A stretch of DNA of 34,040 nucleotides from Poseidonibacter ostreae (GTDB lineage Bacteria; Campylobacterota; Campylobacteria; Campylobacterales; Arcobacteraceae), in the NCBI RefSeq assembly GCF_009208075.1, contig NZ_WFKJ01000034.1, forward strand, positions 1 to 34,040, in the 5' to 3' direction. The notes below the pieces were generated by a model, which did no database searches, had not been told where the DNA came from, and saw only the letters and a program-made list of their open reading frames with translations. The position numbers and the translations under genes are program-made. Of the stretch, positions 15,760 through 24,211 are shown in pieces; positions within the stretch are counted from its first letter, which is position 1; each line of letters begins with the position of its first letter.

Positions 15760-16549
15760 GCTTAAAAAAATTACTGATATAACTATAAATGAACTTTTAA
15801 ATAAAGATGTTATTATGCCTTCAATTTATTTTGAAAAGTTTAATAAAAATGCTAAAAATTTTGATTTTGAAATTAATGATTCTAGCTTTGAAAAAGAGTT
15901 AGAAAAAGTTTTAATAAATGACTTTGATTCAATTGAACAATATATGAATACAATTGAAAAAAATGCCTCTCTTATAAAAGAGGCAGTTGAAGAAGCGCAA
16001 GTTGCATTACTTCATAAAGATATTGATACATTATCTGATATTTATAATCAAATGTCAAAGTTAGAAAAAGAGGTTGTTTATTTAAATAGACAACTATTTG
16101 TAGATGATTTAACATCTAGTAATAATAGAAAATGGATATATAATAAGTTTTTAAATAAGAATGCGCAATTTAAGAAAAATGGAATATGTGTCTTAATTGA
16201 TATTAGAGATTATAGTTATATCAATAGTGAATATGGAGCTTTATTAGCAAATAATTTACTTATATTTATAAATAACTTTATAAAAGAAAATTTAAAAGAA
16301 GAAAAAGTTGACTTTAAAGTTGCAAGATTTTTCGACAGTGAATTTTTAATTTTTATTGAAGATAAAAAAGAGAAAGAAGTATCTGATTTAATCTTTAATA
16401 TAAAGCAATTGTTAAAAAACACTACCTTAAAAAGTAAAGCTGGACTAGTAATAAAAGCTGATTATAAATACTCTATTTTAAAATACAAAGAGAAGCAAGA
16501 TTCAAAAGAAACTTTTGAACAACTATTTTATCTTATAAAAGAAGAATAA
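15749..16549 (+). CDS. Coiled-coil protein with degenerate GGDEF domain
   Basis: 266 residues. A helical N-terminus (about 1-110, with probable coiled coil around 50-105) leads into a GGDEF-like fold that opens with the usual DDLT-x-x-x-N-R entry (about residue 118) and a VLIDIRDYSYIN strand-helix, but the signature loop is FFDSEF, so it should lack cyclase activity. It starts inside the end of the EAL gene and is therefore translationally coupled. A role as partner or regulator of that phosphodiesterase is likely but inferred. Its 3' end overlaps the convergent pxpC gene by 22 bases. Confidence 0.75.
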   Translation: MKNELKKITDITINELLNKDVIMPSIYFEKFNKNAKNFDFEINDSSFEKELEKVLINDFDSIEQYMNTIEKNASLIKEAVEEAQVALLHKDIDTLSDIYNQMSKLEKEVVYLNRQLFVDDLTSSNNRKWIYNKFLNKNAQFKKNGICVLIDIRDYSYINSEYGALLANNLLIFINNFIKENLKEEKVDFKVARFFDSEFLIFIEDKKEKEVSDLIFNIKQLLKNTTLKSKAGLVIKADYKYSILKYKEKQDSKETFEQLFYLIKEE

Positions 16550-16556
16550 AATAGTT
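16521..16556. terminator. AT-rich hairpin at the convergent ends
   Basis: 11-bp arms AACTATTTTAT (16521-16531) and ATAAAATAGTT (16546-16556) with a 14-nt loop, spanning the overlapping stop codons of the degenerate GGDEF gene and pxpC. Few GC pairs make it a weak terminator candidate. Confidence 0.4.
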
Positions 16557-17442
16557 TAACTTTTCTTTGAGCCTCTTCTAATAAAATTGGTGTAAACTTT
16601 ACTTTTTGTAAAGGTTTACATTGAGATAATTTAAAACAATCAATACTTAAAACTGAAGCAATTTTAGGATAACCTCCAATAGTTTGTCTATCTTTTAATA
16701 AAATAATAGGTTTACCATCTTTTGGTATTTGAATGGCACCAAAGGCAATACCCTCTGAAATAATTCCATCAATATCACAAGAAATTGTATTACCATCTAA
16801 TTTACATCCCATTCGATTAAACTCATTTGTAATTGTATATGTATTTGAAAAAAACTTATCTATTTCTTCTTGCTTAAAAAAATTATCTTGATATGATAAA
16901 ACAACTCTCAAAGTTAGTTCTTCTTCATAATTTGGAATATAGTGTTTTTTTAATCTAATAATTGATGAATTATCAAACTTTTCAAAATCTAAAACATCTC
17001 CTTTTTGAAGTTTATTTCCATTTAATCCACCAAGGTTTTCTTTTAAAGTTGTTGAATTACTTCCAAACTCTTTTTCTATTAGAAAACCTTTATAAACACT
17101 CAAATAAACCCTGGAACCACTTAATATTTTTCCAATTTTTATAATATCCCCTGCTTTAATATTATAAGTTTGCCAAGTATTTAATGCAATATCATTTATA
17201 AAAAATTCACACTTAGCACCCGTAATTGCAATTGTAGTATTTTTATTTGCCTTAAATATAATATTTGAAAAAGCTATTTCTATAATATTAGTATCAAAAT
17301 CATTTCCCAATAGATTATTTGCAATGTAATACGCATACTCATCCATAACACCAGAATTTGTAACACCAATTGAAGTATAAGAGAATCGTCCCTTATCTTG
17401 AACTAATGCTAAAATTGGAGAGTTTATTATCTCTAAACTCAT
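16528..17442 (-). CDS. pxpC: 5-oxoprolinase subunit PxpC
   Basis: 304 residues of the biotin-dependent carboxylase-like (KipA/YbgK) family. The N-terminal motif QDKGRFSYTSIGVTNSGVMD (about residues 15-34) and late GCKLDG, SEGIAFGAIQIP and LLKDRQTIGGYPKIA segments are diagnostic. With PxpA and PxpB it forms the bacterial ATP-dependent 5-oxoprolinase that opens 5-oxoproline to glutamate in the cytoplasm. Its ATG overlaps the pxpB stop by four bases (ATGA). Last gene of the minus-strand pxp operon. Confidence 0.93.
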   Translation of the reverse strand: MSLEIINSPILALVQDKGRFSYTSIGVTNSGVMDEYAYYIANNLLGNDFDTNIIEIAFSNIIFKANKNTTIAITGAKCEFFINDIALNTWQTYNIKAGDIIKIGKILSGSRVYLSVYKGFLIEKEFGSNSTTLKENLGGLNGNKLQKGDVLDFEKFDNSSIIRLKKHYIPNYEEELTLRVVLSYQDNFFKQEEIDKFFSNTYTITNEFNRMGCKLDGNTISCDIDGIISEGIAFGAIQIPKDGKPIILLKDRQTIGGYPKIASVLSIDCFKLSQCKPLQKVKFTPILLEEAQRKVKLFYSSFIR

Positions 17443-18113
17443 AAAATTCCACCTTGATTTAAAAACTCTTCTTTTGTAATTGGATTAAACTTAACAGTAT
17501 TTCCTACACTTAAAGGAGATAAAGTACTTAATTTTTTATCAAATAATTCCATAGCAGTTTTCCCTATAATATTCCAACCACCAGCTGAGTCTTGTGGATA
17601 AACAGCTGTTTGAGTGTCAGCAAGTGCAAGTGAACCTTTAGGTATTTTTTTTCTAGGACTAGAAAGTCTTGGCATTGCAATTTTTTTACCTACATTCCCT
17701 AAGTATGCAAAACCTGGTAAAAAACCAATTGCATAAACATCATATAATTTATTTGAGTGAATAGATATAATCTCATCAATACTAAGATTAGTTTTTTTTG
17801 AAATATCTTCTAAATCAAAGCCAACTTCTGTTCCATAATAAACATCAATTGTTACAATTTTCTCATTTTGTTTTTCTAAACTATCAAAACTTATTGATCT
17901 TTCAATCATTTGCTTCAAGCTAGAAAAATCATATTTAAAAATATCATATGTAATAAAAATAGAGTTATAAGAAGGAATGATTTCAAGTAAAGATTTATCT
18001 TTTAAAGCACTAAGACTATTAAATGCTTTTTTAACTTTTAAAGATATATTTTGACTTATTTCATCTCCAAAATATATAATTAGAGAATCTACTGATGCAA
18101 TTTTAAAGTGCAT
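17439..18113 (-). CDS. pxpB: 5-oxoprolinase subunit PxpB
   Basis: 224 residues of the KipI/YbgJ family with the cyclophilin-like C-terminal domain. Visible hallmarks are GFLPGFAYLG (about residues 126-135), the run MPRLSSPRKKIPKGSLAL and SAGGWNIIGKT. It is the partner of PxpC in the 5-oxoprolinase complex. It lies 2 nt after pxpA and overlaps pxpC by four bases, so the three subunits are translationally linked. Confidence 0.93.
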   Translation of the reverse strand: MHFKIASVDSLIIYFGDEISQNISLKVKKAFNSLSALKDKSLLEIIPSYNSIFITYDIFKYDFSSLKQMIERSISFDSLEKQNEKIVTIDVYYGTEVGFDLEDISKKTNLSIDEIISIHSNKLYDVYAIGFLPGFAYLGNVGKKIAMPRLSSPRKKIPKGSLALADTQTAVYPQDSAGGWNIIGKTAMELFDKKLSTLSPLSVGNTVKFNPITKEEFLNQGGIL

Positions 18114-18115
18114 TA

Positions 18116-18862
18116 TTACAAAGCTTTTCTAAGTAGTTTTATAAATTCTAAAGCATTTTGATTATCACCATGAACACAAATAGTATTTACTTCAATAAAA
18201 AGTTTTTCTTTATTAACACTTTCTAAATAACCTCTTTCTTTTAAATTCATAATTCTTTGTGCAACTTCAAGTTCATCTTTTATAACTGCATTTGGCTGTG
18301 CTCTTGAAACTAAAGTGCCATCGTCATTATAATTTCTATCTGCAAATACTTCAAAAATTAAATTTATTCCATAAAGTAAGGCAGTATGTTTAGCTGCTTC
18401 ATTATTTGGTGTTGATAAGACCATTAGTTTTATATTTTTGTCAAAAGATGAAATTGCATTTAATATAGCTTTATATATATTTTCATCTTTCATCATATCA
18501 TTATATAAAGCACCATGAGGTTTTACATAAGAAATTGTAGTACCTTGCGATTTACAAAAAGCACTTAATGCTCCTAATTGATATAAAACTATAGATTTAA
18601 TCTCTTCTAAGGAGCAAAGCATTGAGCGTCTACCAAATCCTACTAAATCTTGATATGAAGGATGTGCACCAATTGTTACATTATATTCTTTTGCCAAAGC
18701 AACAGACCTATTCATAGTAACTGCATCACTAGCATGATAACCACAAGCTAAATTAGCCATATCAATAAAAGGCATAATTTCTTTATCTTGCCCCATTTTC
18801 CAAATACCAAAGCTTTCACCCATGTCACAATTTAATTTAATGTTCATTTCATTACCTTGCAT
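18116..18862 (-). CDS. pxpA: 5-oxoprolinase subunit PxpA (LamB/YcsF family)
   Basis: 248 residues, cytoplasmic. The LamB/YcsF pattern is clear: IKLNCDMGESFG near the N-terminus, MANLACGYHASD, GAHPSYQDLVGFGRR, YVKPHGALYNDM, EVFADRNYNDDGTLVSR and ICVHGDN. It supplies the hydrolase subunit that, with PxpBC, converts 5-oxoproline and ATP to glutamate. Two starts are plausible: ATG 18862 (AAAGGA, 5 nt) and ATG 18847 (AAGGT, 6 nt), the latter giving the usual MNIKLNCD N-terminus. It follows TRAP transporter genes on the same strand. Confidence 0.94.
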   Translation of the reverse strand: MQGNEMNIKLNCDMGESFGIWKMGQDKEIMPFIDMANLACGYHASDAVTMNRSVALAKEYNVTIGAHPSYQDLVGFGRRSMLCSLEEIKSIVLYQLGALSAFCKSQGTTISYVKPHGALYNDMMKDENIYKAILNAISSFDKNIKLMVLSTPNNEAAKHTALLYGINLIFEVFADRNYNDDGTLVSRAQPNAVIKDELEVAQRIMNLKERGYLESVNKEKLFIEVNTICVHGDNQNALEFIKLLRKAL

Positions 18863-18897
18863 TAGTATCCTTTATTTTATCATAATATTTTGTTATT

Positions 18898-19101
18898 TTA
18901 AAACTCATCTTTAACCCCAGTTTTTCTTAATCTAATAAGAGTTAAAACTAAAACCATAATAGATACAAATATAAAGTTCACATCTACATTTAATGCTGCA
19001 ATCAGTATAGCAATAGCTGAAAACATAGCTAATCTTCTATAAATAAAAGAGATTACATATGTAAGTAAACTTGCAAATAAAAATATTAACTCAATCATCA
19101 T
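18898..19101 (-). CDS. 67-residue two-helix membrane protein between dctM and pxpA
   Basis: A short hydrophobic protein with two probable membrane helices (about residues 2-20 and 25-56, separated by YRR) and a charged C-terminus (RLRKTGVKDEF). I do not recognise a family. A TAGGT-type ribosome site precedes the paired ATG codons, and codon use matches its neighbours. It is 19 nt downstream of dctM and 35 nt upstream of pxpA in the same operon, so an accessory role in the transport or metabolism of the TRAP substrate is the natural guess. Confidence 0.6.
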   Translation of the reverse strand: MMIELIFLFASLLTYVISFIYRRLAMFSAIAILIAALNVDVNFIFVSIMVLVLTLIRLRKTGVKDEF

Positions 19102-19120
19102 TCTTACCTATCTTAAATTA

Positions 19121-20455
19121 TTATTTAATCATTTGATTAGGTAAATAAAATACAATCCCTGGGAAGAATGTAATTAGGACAACTGTGATCACCATCATAA
19201 TAAAAAATGGTAATGTTGCTTTTAAAATTGTTTCAATTTTCTCATCACTTATACTTTGTATTACAAATAGTGAGAATCCAACAGGTGGAGTAATTTGTGC
19301 CATTTCAACCATAAATACTAAAAATACTCCAAACCATAAAGGATCAAATCCAGCAAGCACAACTATTGGTAATACAATTGGCAATGTCATTACAACAATT
19401 GAAACTGCTTCTAAAATCATTCCTAAAATAATATACATAATACCAATAAGTAAAATCAACATTAAAGGAGATAAGCCAAGTTCAGTAATAAACTCACTCA
19501 TAGCTCTTGCAATTCCTAGAAAGCCAATAACTTGTGAAAGAAAAACAGCACCTGCTATTATAAATCCAATCATAACAGATGTTTTAACTGTATTTAAAAT
19601 CGCATTTTTAAGAACTTCAATATTAATAGCTCTAAAATAAGCAGCTAATATTAATGAACCTAAAACACCTAAAGCAGCAGCTTCAGTTGGTGTTGCAAAC
19701 CCACCATAAATAGATCCAAGAACGACAAAGATTAATGAGAAAATTGGTGCTAAATCTTTTAATGAATGTAATTTATCAGTCCATGTAAAAGTTTCTTCAA
19801 CATCAGGTAATACACTTGGGTCAACTTTTGCTTTATACATAATATAAAATGAGTATAAAGAAGCCATTAAAAGTCCAGGTAGAATACCTGCTACAAAAAG
19901 TTTACCAATTGATACATCAGACATTACACCATAGATAATCATAATCAATGAAGGTGGAATTAAAAAGCCTAAAGTTCCAGAACCAGCTAGTGATCCCATA
20001 GCTAACTCTTTAGAATAACCTCTTTTTTTAAGCTCATCTAATGTAATTTTACCAACAGTTGCAGTTGTTGCTGCACTTGAGCCAGATACTGCTGCAAAGA
20101 GTGAACAAGCAGCAACATTTACATGTAATAGTCCACCTGGAATATATGCTAACCAAGGTTTTAAACCATTAAGTAACTTTGTTGAAATAGATGATTTATA
20201 TAAAATCTCACCCATTAAAATAAACATAGGTAAAGCAGCAAGTGACCATGAGTTCATAGCATCATAAAGTGAACCTGCTAATAAATCTCCAATTTTGTCA
20301 TATACTGAAAGTACTGGTGGTAAATTGTGATCAAATAAAAGCATTCCTACAATACCTGTTAAAATTAATGAAACCCCAATCCATATAGAAGAAAGAAGAA
20401 ACACAAACATAATTGCTATTAATATAATTGATAATATTAGTGGATCAGCTATCAT
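19121..20455 (-). CDS. dctM: TRAP transporter large permease subunit (DctM)
   Basis: 444 residues with about 12 membrane helices, the sodium-coupled transport subunit of a tripartite ATP-independent periplasmic transporter. Family landmarks include LAALPMFILMGEIL, FAAVSGSSAATTATVG, GSGTLGFLIPPSLIMIIYG, ATPTEAAALG and VEMAQITPPVGFSLFVIQ. The frame is open to a TTG at 20485, but AAAGGA upstream of ATG 20455 decides the start, giving an 11-base overlap with dctQ. Substrate is suggested by linkage to pxpABC. Confidence 0.93.
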   Translation of the reverse strand: MIADPLILSIILIAIMFVFLLSSIWIGVSLILTGIVGMLLFDHNLPPVLSVYDKIGDLLAGSLYDAMNSWSLAALPMFILMGEILYKSSISTKLLNGLKPWLAYIPGGLLHVNVAACSLFAAVSGSSAATTATVGKITLDELKKRGYSKELAMGSLAGSGTLGFLIPPSLIMIIYGVMSDVSIGKLFVAGILPGLLMASLYSFYIMYKAKVDPSVLPDVEETFTWTDKLHSLKDLAPIFSLIFVVLGSIYGGFATPTEAAALGVLGSLILAAYFRAINIEVLKNAILNTVKTSVMIGFIIAGAVFLSQVIGFLGIARAMSEFITELGLSPLMLILLIGIMYIILGMILEAVSIVVMTLPIVLPIVVLAGFDPLWFGVFLVFMVEMAQITPPVGFSLFVIQSISDEKIETILKATLPFFIMMVITVVLITFFPGIVFYLPNQMIK

Positions 20456-20930
20456 CTGAGAATCCTTTAAAAATAAATGCAACAACAGCTAAGATAAAAA
20501 TAATAATACCTACAGGCATTACAAGTTGTGTTAGATAAAGTGGTGTTTCAGAAACACTTTCCGATAACATTTCTAATTCATAAGAATCATATGTAAATAA
20601 AATAGTTCTATATAATGCAAAGGCTAAAACACCTAATGTTATAACCGCTGCAAGAATATCAATCTTTTTATTTGCTTTTTTTGATAACCTTGAAGTAATT
20701 ATGTTAATTCTGATATGAGCATCTTGAGAAAAGGCATAGCCTAAGCTTAAGAATATTGAAGCAAGATATAAATATCCACTATACTCATCAGCAATCATTG
20801 TAGAAATATTAAAAAACGATCTTAAAAAGATTTCTGTTAATATTAATAAAACTAATCCTACTAGCGTTGTTCCCGCTAGATAAGCTGAGCCTTTGCTCAG
20901 CCTTTCTATAAAGTTTGTTAGGAAGTTCAT
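20445..20930 (-). CDS. dctQ: TRAP transporter small permease subunit (DctQ)
   Basis: 161 residues with four membrane helices, typical of the small TRAP membrane subunit. The DctQ pattern LRSFFN-(15 residues)-YSGYLYLASIFLSLGYA, then HIRINIITSRL, is visible. It bridges the solute receptor and DctM. It begins 5 nt after dctP and overlaps the start of dctM. Confidence 0.9.
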   Translation of the reverse strand: MNFLTNFIERLSKGSAYLAGTTLVGLVLLILTEIFLRSFFNISTMIADEYSGYLYLASIFLSLGYAFSQDAHIRINIITSRLSKKANKKIDILAAVITLGVLAFALYRTILFTYDSYELEMLSESVSETPLYLTQLVMPVGIIIFILAVVAFIFKGFSDDS

Positions 20931-20935
20931 CTTAA

Positions 20936-21892
20936 TTACTTTCTATATTCTTTGAAGATACCTTGGATTTGTGAATTTGCACCATCAAGATATTTAGTCA
21001 AAAGATCATTTGCAATCACATCTAACTCTTTTTTAAGTTGTGGTGATGCTTCTTTAATTTTGATACCATTTTTATTTAATTCTTCTAATGCAGTTTTTTC
21101 TTCAACTTTTACAGCTTCCCACTGAGATTTTTCAATTTCAGATGCAGCTTTTGTAAGAGCTTCTTTTTGAGATTTATCTAAAGAGTTCCAATAATCTAAG
21201 TTAATTGTAACTGCTTGTAAAGGATAAGCATAATTTATTTTTGTATAGTTATCTAGTACTTCCCAAAACTTACCATCTTTTCCTGATGATGATGAAGTTA
21301 CAACTGAGTCAACCATTCCAGTTCTAAGTGAAGAGTAAACTTCTCCCCAAGGTAAAGCAACAGCACTTCCTCCTGACATATTAATAAATGAAGCAGAGTT
21401 TTTATCATAAGTTCTAGTTTTTACACCTTTAAAATCAGAAATTGAAGTAATATCTTTTTTAGAATAAAAACCTGACGCTGGCCAAGTAACAGAATAAAGT
21501 AGCTTTTGATTCCATTTTTTTGCTGTTTTTTCATAAGCAGGTTTAGCTAATTGATATAATTTATATGCATCTTCATAAGAGTTTGCAATAAAAGGTAAAG
21601 CAGAGATACCAAATACTTTTCCTCCCCCTGAAGTGAATGGAATAAACATATCAGTCATTGCAACTGTTCCGTCTTTAACAGCTTTTAAAGGATTCCCTTT
21701 AATAAGTGCTGAGCCTGGATGAACTGTAATCTTTACTGTTCCTTTTGAATAATCTTTAACTAATGAAGAAAACTCAACTGCACCCTTTGTATGGAAGTTA
21801 TTTGCACCATATTTTGCATTTAAATCCATCTTCACATTTCCTGCAAATAATGAACCTGCAATTGCTGTAAGTAGTAAACTCTTTCTTAACAT
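20936..21892 (-). CDS. dctP: TRAP transporter solute-binding protein (DctP)
   Basis: 318-residue periplasmic receptor with signal peptide (LRKSLLLTAIAGSLFAGN). DctP-family features: KGAVEFSSLVKDYSKGTVKI, the ligand-contacting arginine region GVKTRTYDKNSASFI (about residue 155), and LPWGEVYSSLRTGMVDSVV. The frame extends to ATG 21934, but AAGGAGAT before ATG 21892 and the signal peptide fix the start. An AGTGAG direct repeat and a -10 box precede it. Linkage to pxpABC points to 5-oxoproline; Bordetella pertussis DctP6/DctP7 are known pyroglutamate-binding TRAP receptors. The ligand is inferred. Confidence 0.9.
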   Translation of the reverse strand: MLRKSLLLTAIAGSLFAGNVKMDLNAKYGANNFHTKGAVEFSSLVKDYSKGTVKITVHPGSALIKGNPLKAVKDGTVAMTDMFIPFTSGGGKVFGISALPFIANSYEDAYKLYQLAKPAYEKTAKKWNQKLLYSVTWPASGFYSKKDITSISDFKGVKTRTYDKNSASFINMSGGSAVALPWGEVYSSLRTGMVDSVVTSSSSGKDGKFWEVLDNYTKINYAYPLQAVTINLDYWNSLDKSQKEALTKAASEIEKSQWEAVKVEEKTALEELNKNGIKIKEASPQLKKELDVIANDLLTKYLDGANSQIQGIFKEYRK

Positions 21893-21918
21893 ATCTATCT
21901 CCTTAATTTTGATAAGGA

Positions 21919-21924
21919 AGTATA
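21919..21924 (-). promoter_or_regulatory. -10-like hexamer (TATACT) for dctP
   Basis: Minus-strand TATACT lies 9 nt downstream of the AGTGAG repeat and 26 nt before the dctP ATG. It would put the repeat over the -35 region. Confidence 0.5.
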
Positions 21925-21932
21925 AGTTTTTC

Positions 21933-21952
21933 AAGTGAGTTAAAAGTGAGTT
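21933..21952. promoter_or_regulatory. 11-bp-period direct repeat upstream of dctP, probable response-regulator site
   Basis: AAGTGAGTT at 21933-21941 is repeated exactly at 21944-21952 (plus-strand reading), an 11-bp period. Head-to-tail repeats of one helical turn are typical OmpR-family sites, and the OmpR-type regulator is encoded directly upstream. The same repeat occurs at 24212-24228. Confidence 0.65.
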
Positions 21953-21968
21953 TATAAAAACTTATGAA

Positions 21969-22649
21969 TTAAGATTTTATTTTGTAACCAAGTTGTGGGA
22001 TATTAACAATTAAATTAATAGGTAACCTTTGTCTTAACTCTTTAATAAAAGTTTTTAAAGCACTCATACTCATAGATTTATCTCTCCATAAATACTCTTC
22101 AATCTGCTCGTATGTTACTATTGAATTCTTATTTTTACATAATAAAAGCAAAAATTCTTTTTCTCTTTTTCTTAGACTTATTATTTCATCTTTATAATAT
22201 AATTCATACTCTTTTACATTAAAATAAACATCATTATCAAACTGTATTTTTTCATCAAATTTATTTGCAAAAGATTTTATAATTCCATTTAATAAGCTAT
22301 CTGAAGTAATAGGTTTTAGAATATAATGATTTATATTTAGATTAATTAACTGTAATAAATACTCTTCACTTGAATAGGCTGTTAACATTATTATAATAGT
22401 TGATAAATCTTTTTTTCTAATATTTTGAACCATTTCAATACCATTTTTCTTTGGCATTTGAATATCTGATATTATAATATCAGGTTTATATTCTTCATAT
22501 AAATCATAGCCATCTTCACCATTTGAAGCTTCTAAAACATCATCAAAGTAGTATTTTAAAGTACTTACAACTCTTTTTCTAATACCATCTTCATCTTCAA
22601 CACAAAGTATTCTATAATTTCTAAACTGTTCTAATATTTTTTCATCCAT
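21969..22649 (-). CDS. OmpR-family response regulator
   Basis: 226 residues. Receiver domain (about 10-125) with acidic pair EDED, phosphoacceptor aspartate in DIIISDIQMP, threonine in MLTAYS and lysine in ILKPIT; C-terminal winged helix (about 140-226; SLRKREKEFLLLL, then a recognition helix in MSALKTFIKELRQRL and the wing LGYKI). It should activate transcription when phosphorylated by the kinase encoded just upstream. GTG 22658 is possible, but ATG 22649 has GGAG at a normal distance. It starts 2 nt after the kinase stop; dctP follows after 76 nt. Confidence 0.92.
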   Translation of the reverse strand: MDEKILEQFRNYRILCVEDEDGIRKRVVSTLKYYFDDVLEASNGEDGYDLYEEYKPDIIISDIQMPKKNGIEMVQNIRKKDLSTIIIMLTAYSSEEYLLQLINLNINHYILKPITSDSLLNGIIKSFANKFDEKIQFDNDVYFNVKEYELYYKDEIISLRKREKEFLLLLCKNKNSIVTYEQIEEYLWRDKSMSMSALKTFIKELRQRLPINLIVNIPQLGYKIKS

Positions 22650-22651
22650 AA

Positions 22652-24172
22652 TTAGCACTCCAAGATAATAGTAAATAAAGCCCCTTGCTTTGTATTCTCA
22701 AAGTGAAGTTCTCCATTCATATTTTTTTCAATAATCATTTTAGACATATATAAACCTAAACCTGTACCTTTTAATCCCTCTTTTGTTGTAAAATATGGAT
22801 CAAAGATACTGCTAATATATGCTTCTTTAATTCCACCTGCATTATCTTCAACTGTTATTATCACTTTTGTATCTTTTGAATCTAAAGTGATTTTTATTAA
22901 AGGATGTTTTATTTCCCTTTGTTTTAAAGCATCTTTAGCATTTGAAATAAGATTTAACATCACTTGTGCAAATTCTCTTTTATAACCTTTTATTAAACTA
23001 TTATTTTTTACATCTTTTGTAAGTTTTATATTAAAGTTTTTAATAGAAGCATCAACTAAAGTTATTGCTTCATTACAAGCATCTTCAATATAAAACTCTA
23101 CTTTTTGCTTATCAGGTTTAAAAAAGTTTCTAAAATCATCAATAGTATTAGACATAAAAGAGATTAATTTGTTTGAATCACTAACTGATGATTCTATCAT
23201 TCTTGAATCAACTTTATTAAATTTATTTGCAGTTTCAAGTTCCATAAGAATTCCAGAAACTTCACTCAAAGGTTGTCTCCATTGATGTGCAATCATTGAA
23301 AGCATAGTCCCCATTCTTGCAAGTCTTGATTGATGGAACATTGCTCTGTCTTTTTTCTTAACATCTATTATTGCTTTTTTTACTTTTAACTCTAAGTTTT
23401 TATTTAAATCTTCAAGTAGAAACTCTTTTTTTTGTACACTATCTTGATATTTTTTAAAAGCTTGGGTAATTTCTCTTGATATTAAAAAAGAGATAATCCC
23501 AATAATTAAAATAATTAAAAACGAAAAAACAAGAACCAATCGAATATACTTATTAATTCTATCTTCTAAAAGCTTTTTATCTTCAAAAATAGTTTTTTGT
23601 ATATCATCAATATAAAGTCCAGTTCCTATTACCCAATTGTATTTTTCATATAATCTAAAAAAACCTAGTTTTTTTGAAGCATGTAACTCTTTTGGCTTTT
23701 GCCAATAGTATTCAATAAACTTTCCATTTGGACTTTTTATAGTTTCATCTATAAACTGTTTTGTAATAAGAGTACCCATTGCATCTTTTAAGCTAATATC
23801 CAAAGCACCAATATTATTTTCTCTAAAAGGATGTGCTTTTAGATAATAGTTTGTATCATGAACCCAAATATAACCATGTTTACCATATCTTATAGTTTCA
23901 ATATATTTTAAAATCTCTTTTTTTAATTCACTTTCTTTAAGTGTTTTATTTCTAGAAACATGATGCTCTATATAGTTAATTATATAAGTGATTTCTTTTT
24001 TTAAAATCTCTTTTTGTTTATTAATATATTCCGTTTCTACTCTAACACTTTCTTCTTCAAAATAGTCATTTTGATTTTTTACAAAAAAATAAAGTGTAAA
24101 AAAGGCTATTAAAATAACGGTAATTATTGGTGTTAAAATTATAAGTTTTGGTAAGTTTTTTTCACTAAACAA
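22652..24172 (-). CDS. Cache-domain sensor histidine kinase
   Basis: 506-residue inner-membrane kinase: helix at about 10-32, periplasmic single-Cache domain (about 35-205; GYIWVHDTNYYLKAHP, GTLITKQFI, YNWVIGTGLYIDDI), second helix about 210-232, coiled coil, dimerisation domain with phosphohistidine in IAHQWRQPL, and ATPase domain with NLISNAKDAL, VEDNAGGI and GTGLGLYMSKMI. It pairs with the adjacent regulator. Cache_2 domains bind small organic acids or amino acids directly, in keeping with a TRAP-linked substrate. TTG start with AGGAG 5 nt upstream. An AGTGAG repeat lies 40 nt upstream, so autoregulation is likely. Confidence 0.92.
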   Translation of the reverse strand: MFSEKNLPKLIILTPIITVILIAFFTLYFFVKNQNDYFEEESVRVETEYINKQKEILKKEITYIINYIEHHVSRNKTLKESELKKEILKYIETIRYGKHGYIWVHDTNYYLKAHPFRENNIGALDISLKDAMGTLITKQFIDETIKSPNGKFIEYYWQKPKELHASKKLGFFRLYEKYNWVIGTGLYIDDIQKTIFEDKKLLEDRINKYIRLVLVFSFLIILIIGIISFLISREITQAFKKYQDSVQKKEFLLEDLNKNLELKVKKAIIDVKKKDRAMFHQSRLARMGTMLSMIAHQWRQPLSEVSGILMELETANKFNKVDSRMIESSVSDSNKLISFMSNTIDDFRNFFKPDKQKVEFYIEDACNEAITLVDASIKNFNIKLTKDVKNNSLIKGYKREFAQVMLNLISNAKDALKQREIKHPLIKITLDSKDTKVIITVEDNAGGIKEAYISSIFDPYFTTKEGLKGTGLGLYMSKMIIEKNMNGELHFENTKQGALFTIILEC

Positions 24173-24196
24173 GTTAACTCCTACGATATATAATTT

Positions 24197-24202
24197 ATAA
24201 TA
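24197..24202 (-). promoter_or_regulatory. -10-like hexamer (TATTAT) for the kinase gene
   Basis: Minus-strand TATTAT, 9 nt downstream of the AGTGAG repeat, the same spacing as at dctP. A TATAAT (24207-24212) touching the repeat is an alternative. Confidence 0.4.
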
Positions 24203-24211
24203 CTAAATTAT

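Noticed and set aside
15964-15985. TGCCTCT/AGAGGCA inverted repeat inside the degenerate GGDEF gene
   Set aside because: Lies in the middle of an open coding frame in a helical region; likely chance, no T run.
19185-19640. Long open frame opposite dctM
   Set aside because: Antisense shadow of a conserved transporter; no SD and no family resemblance.
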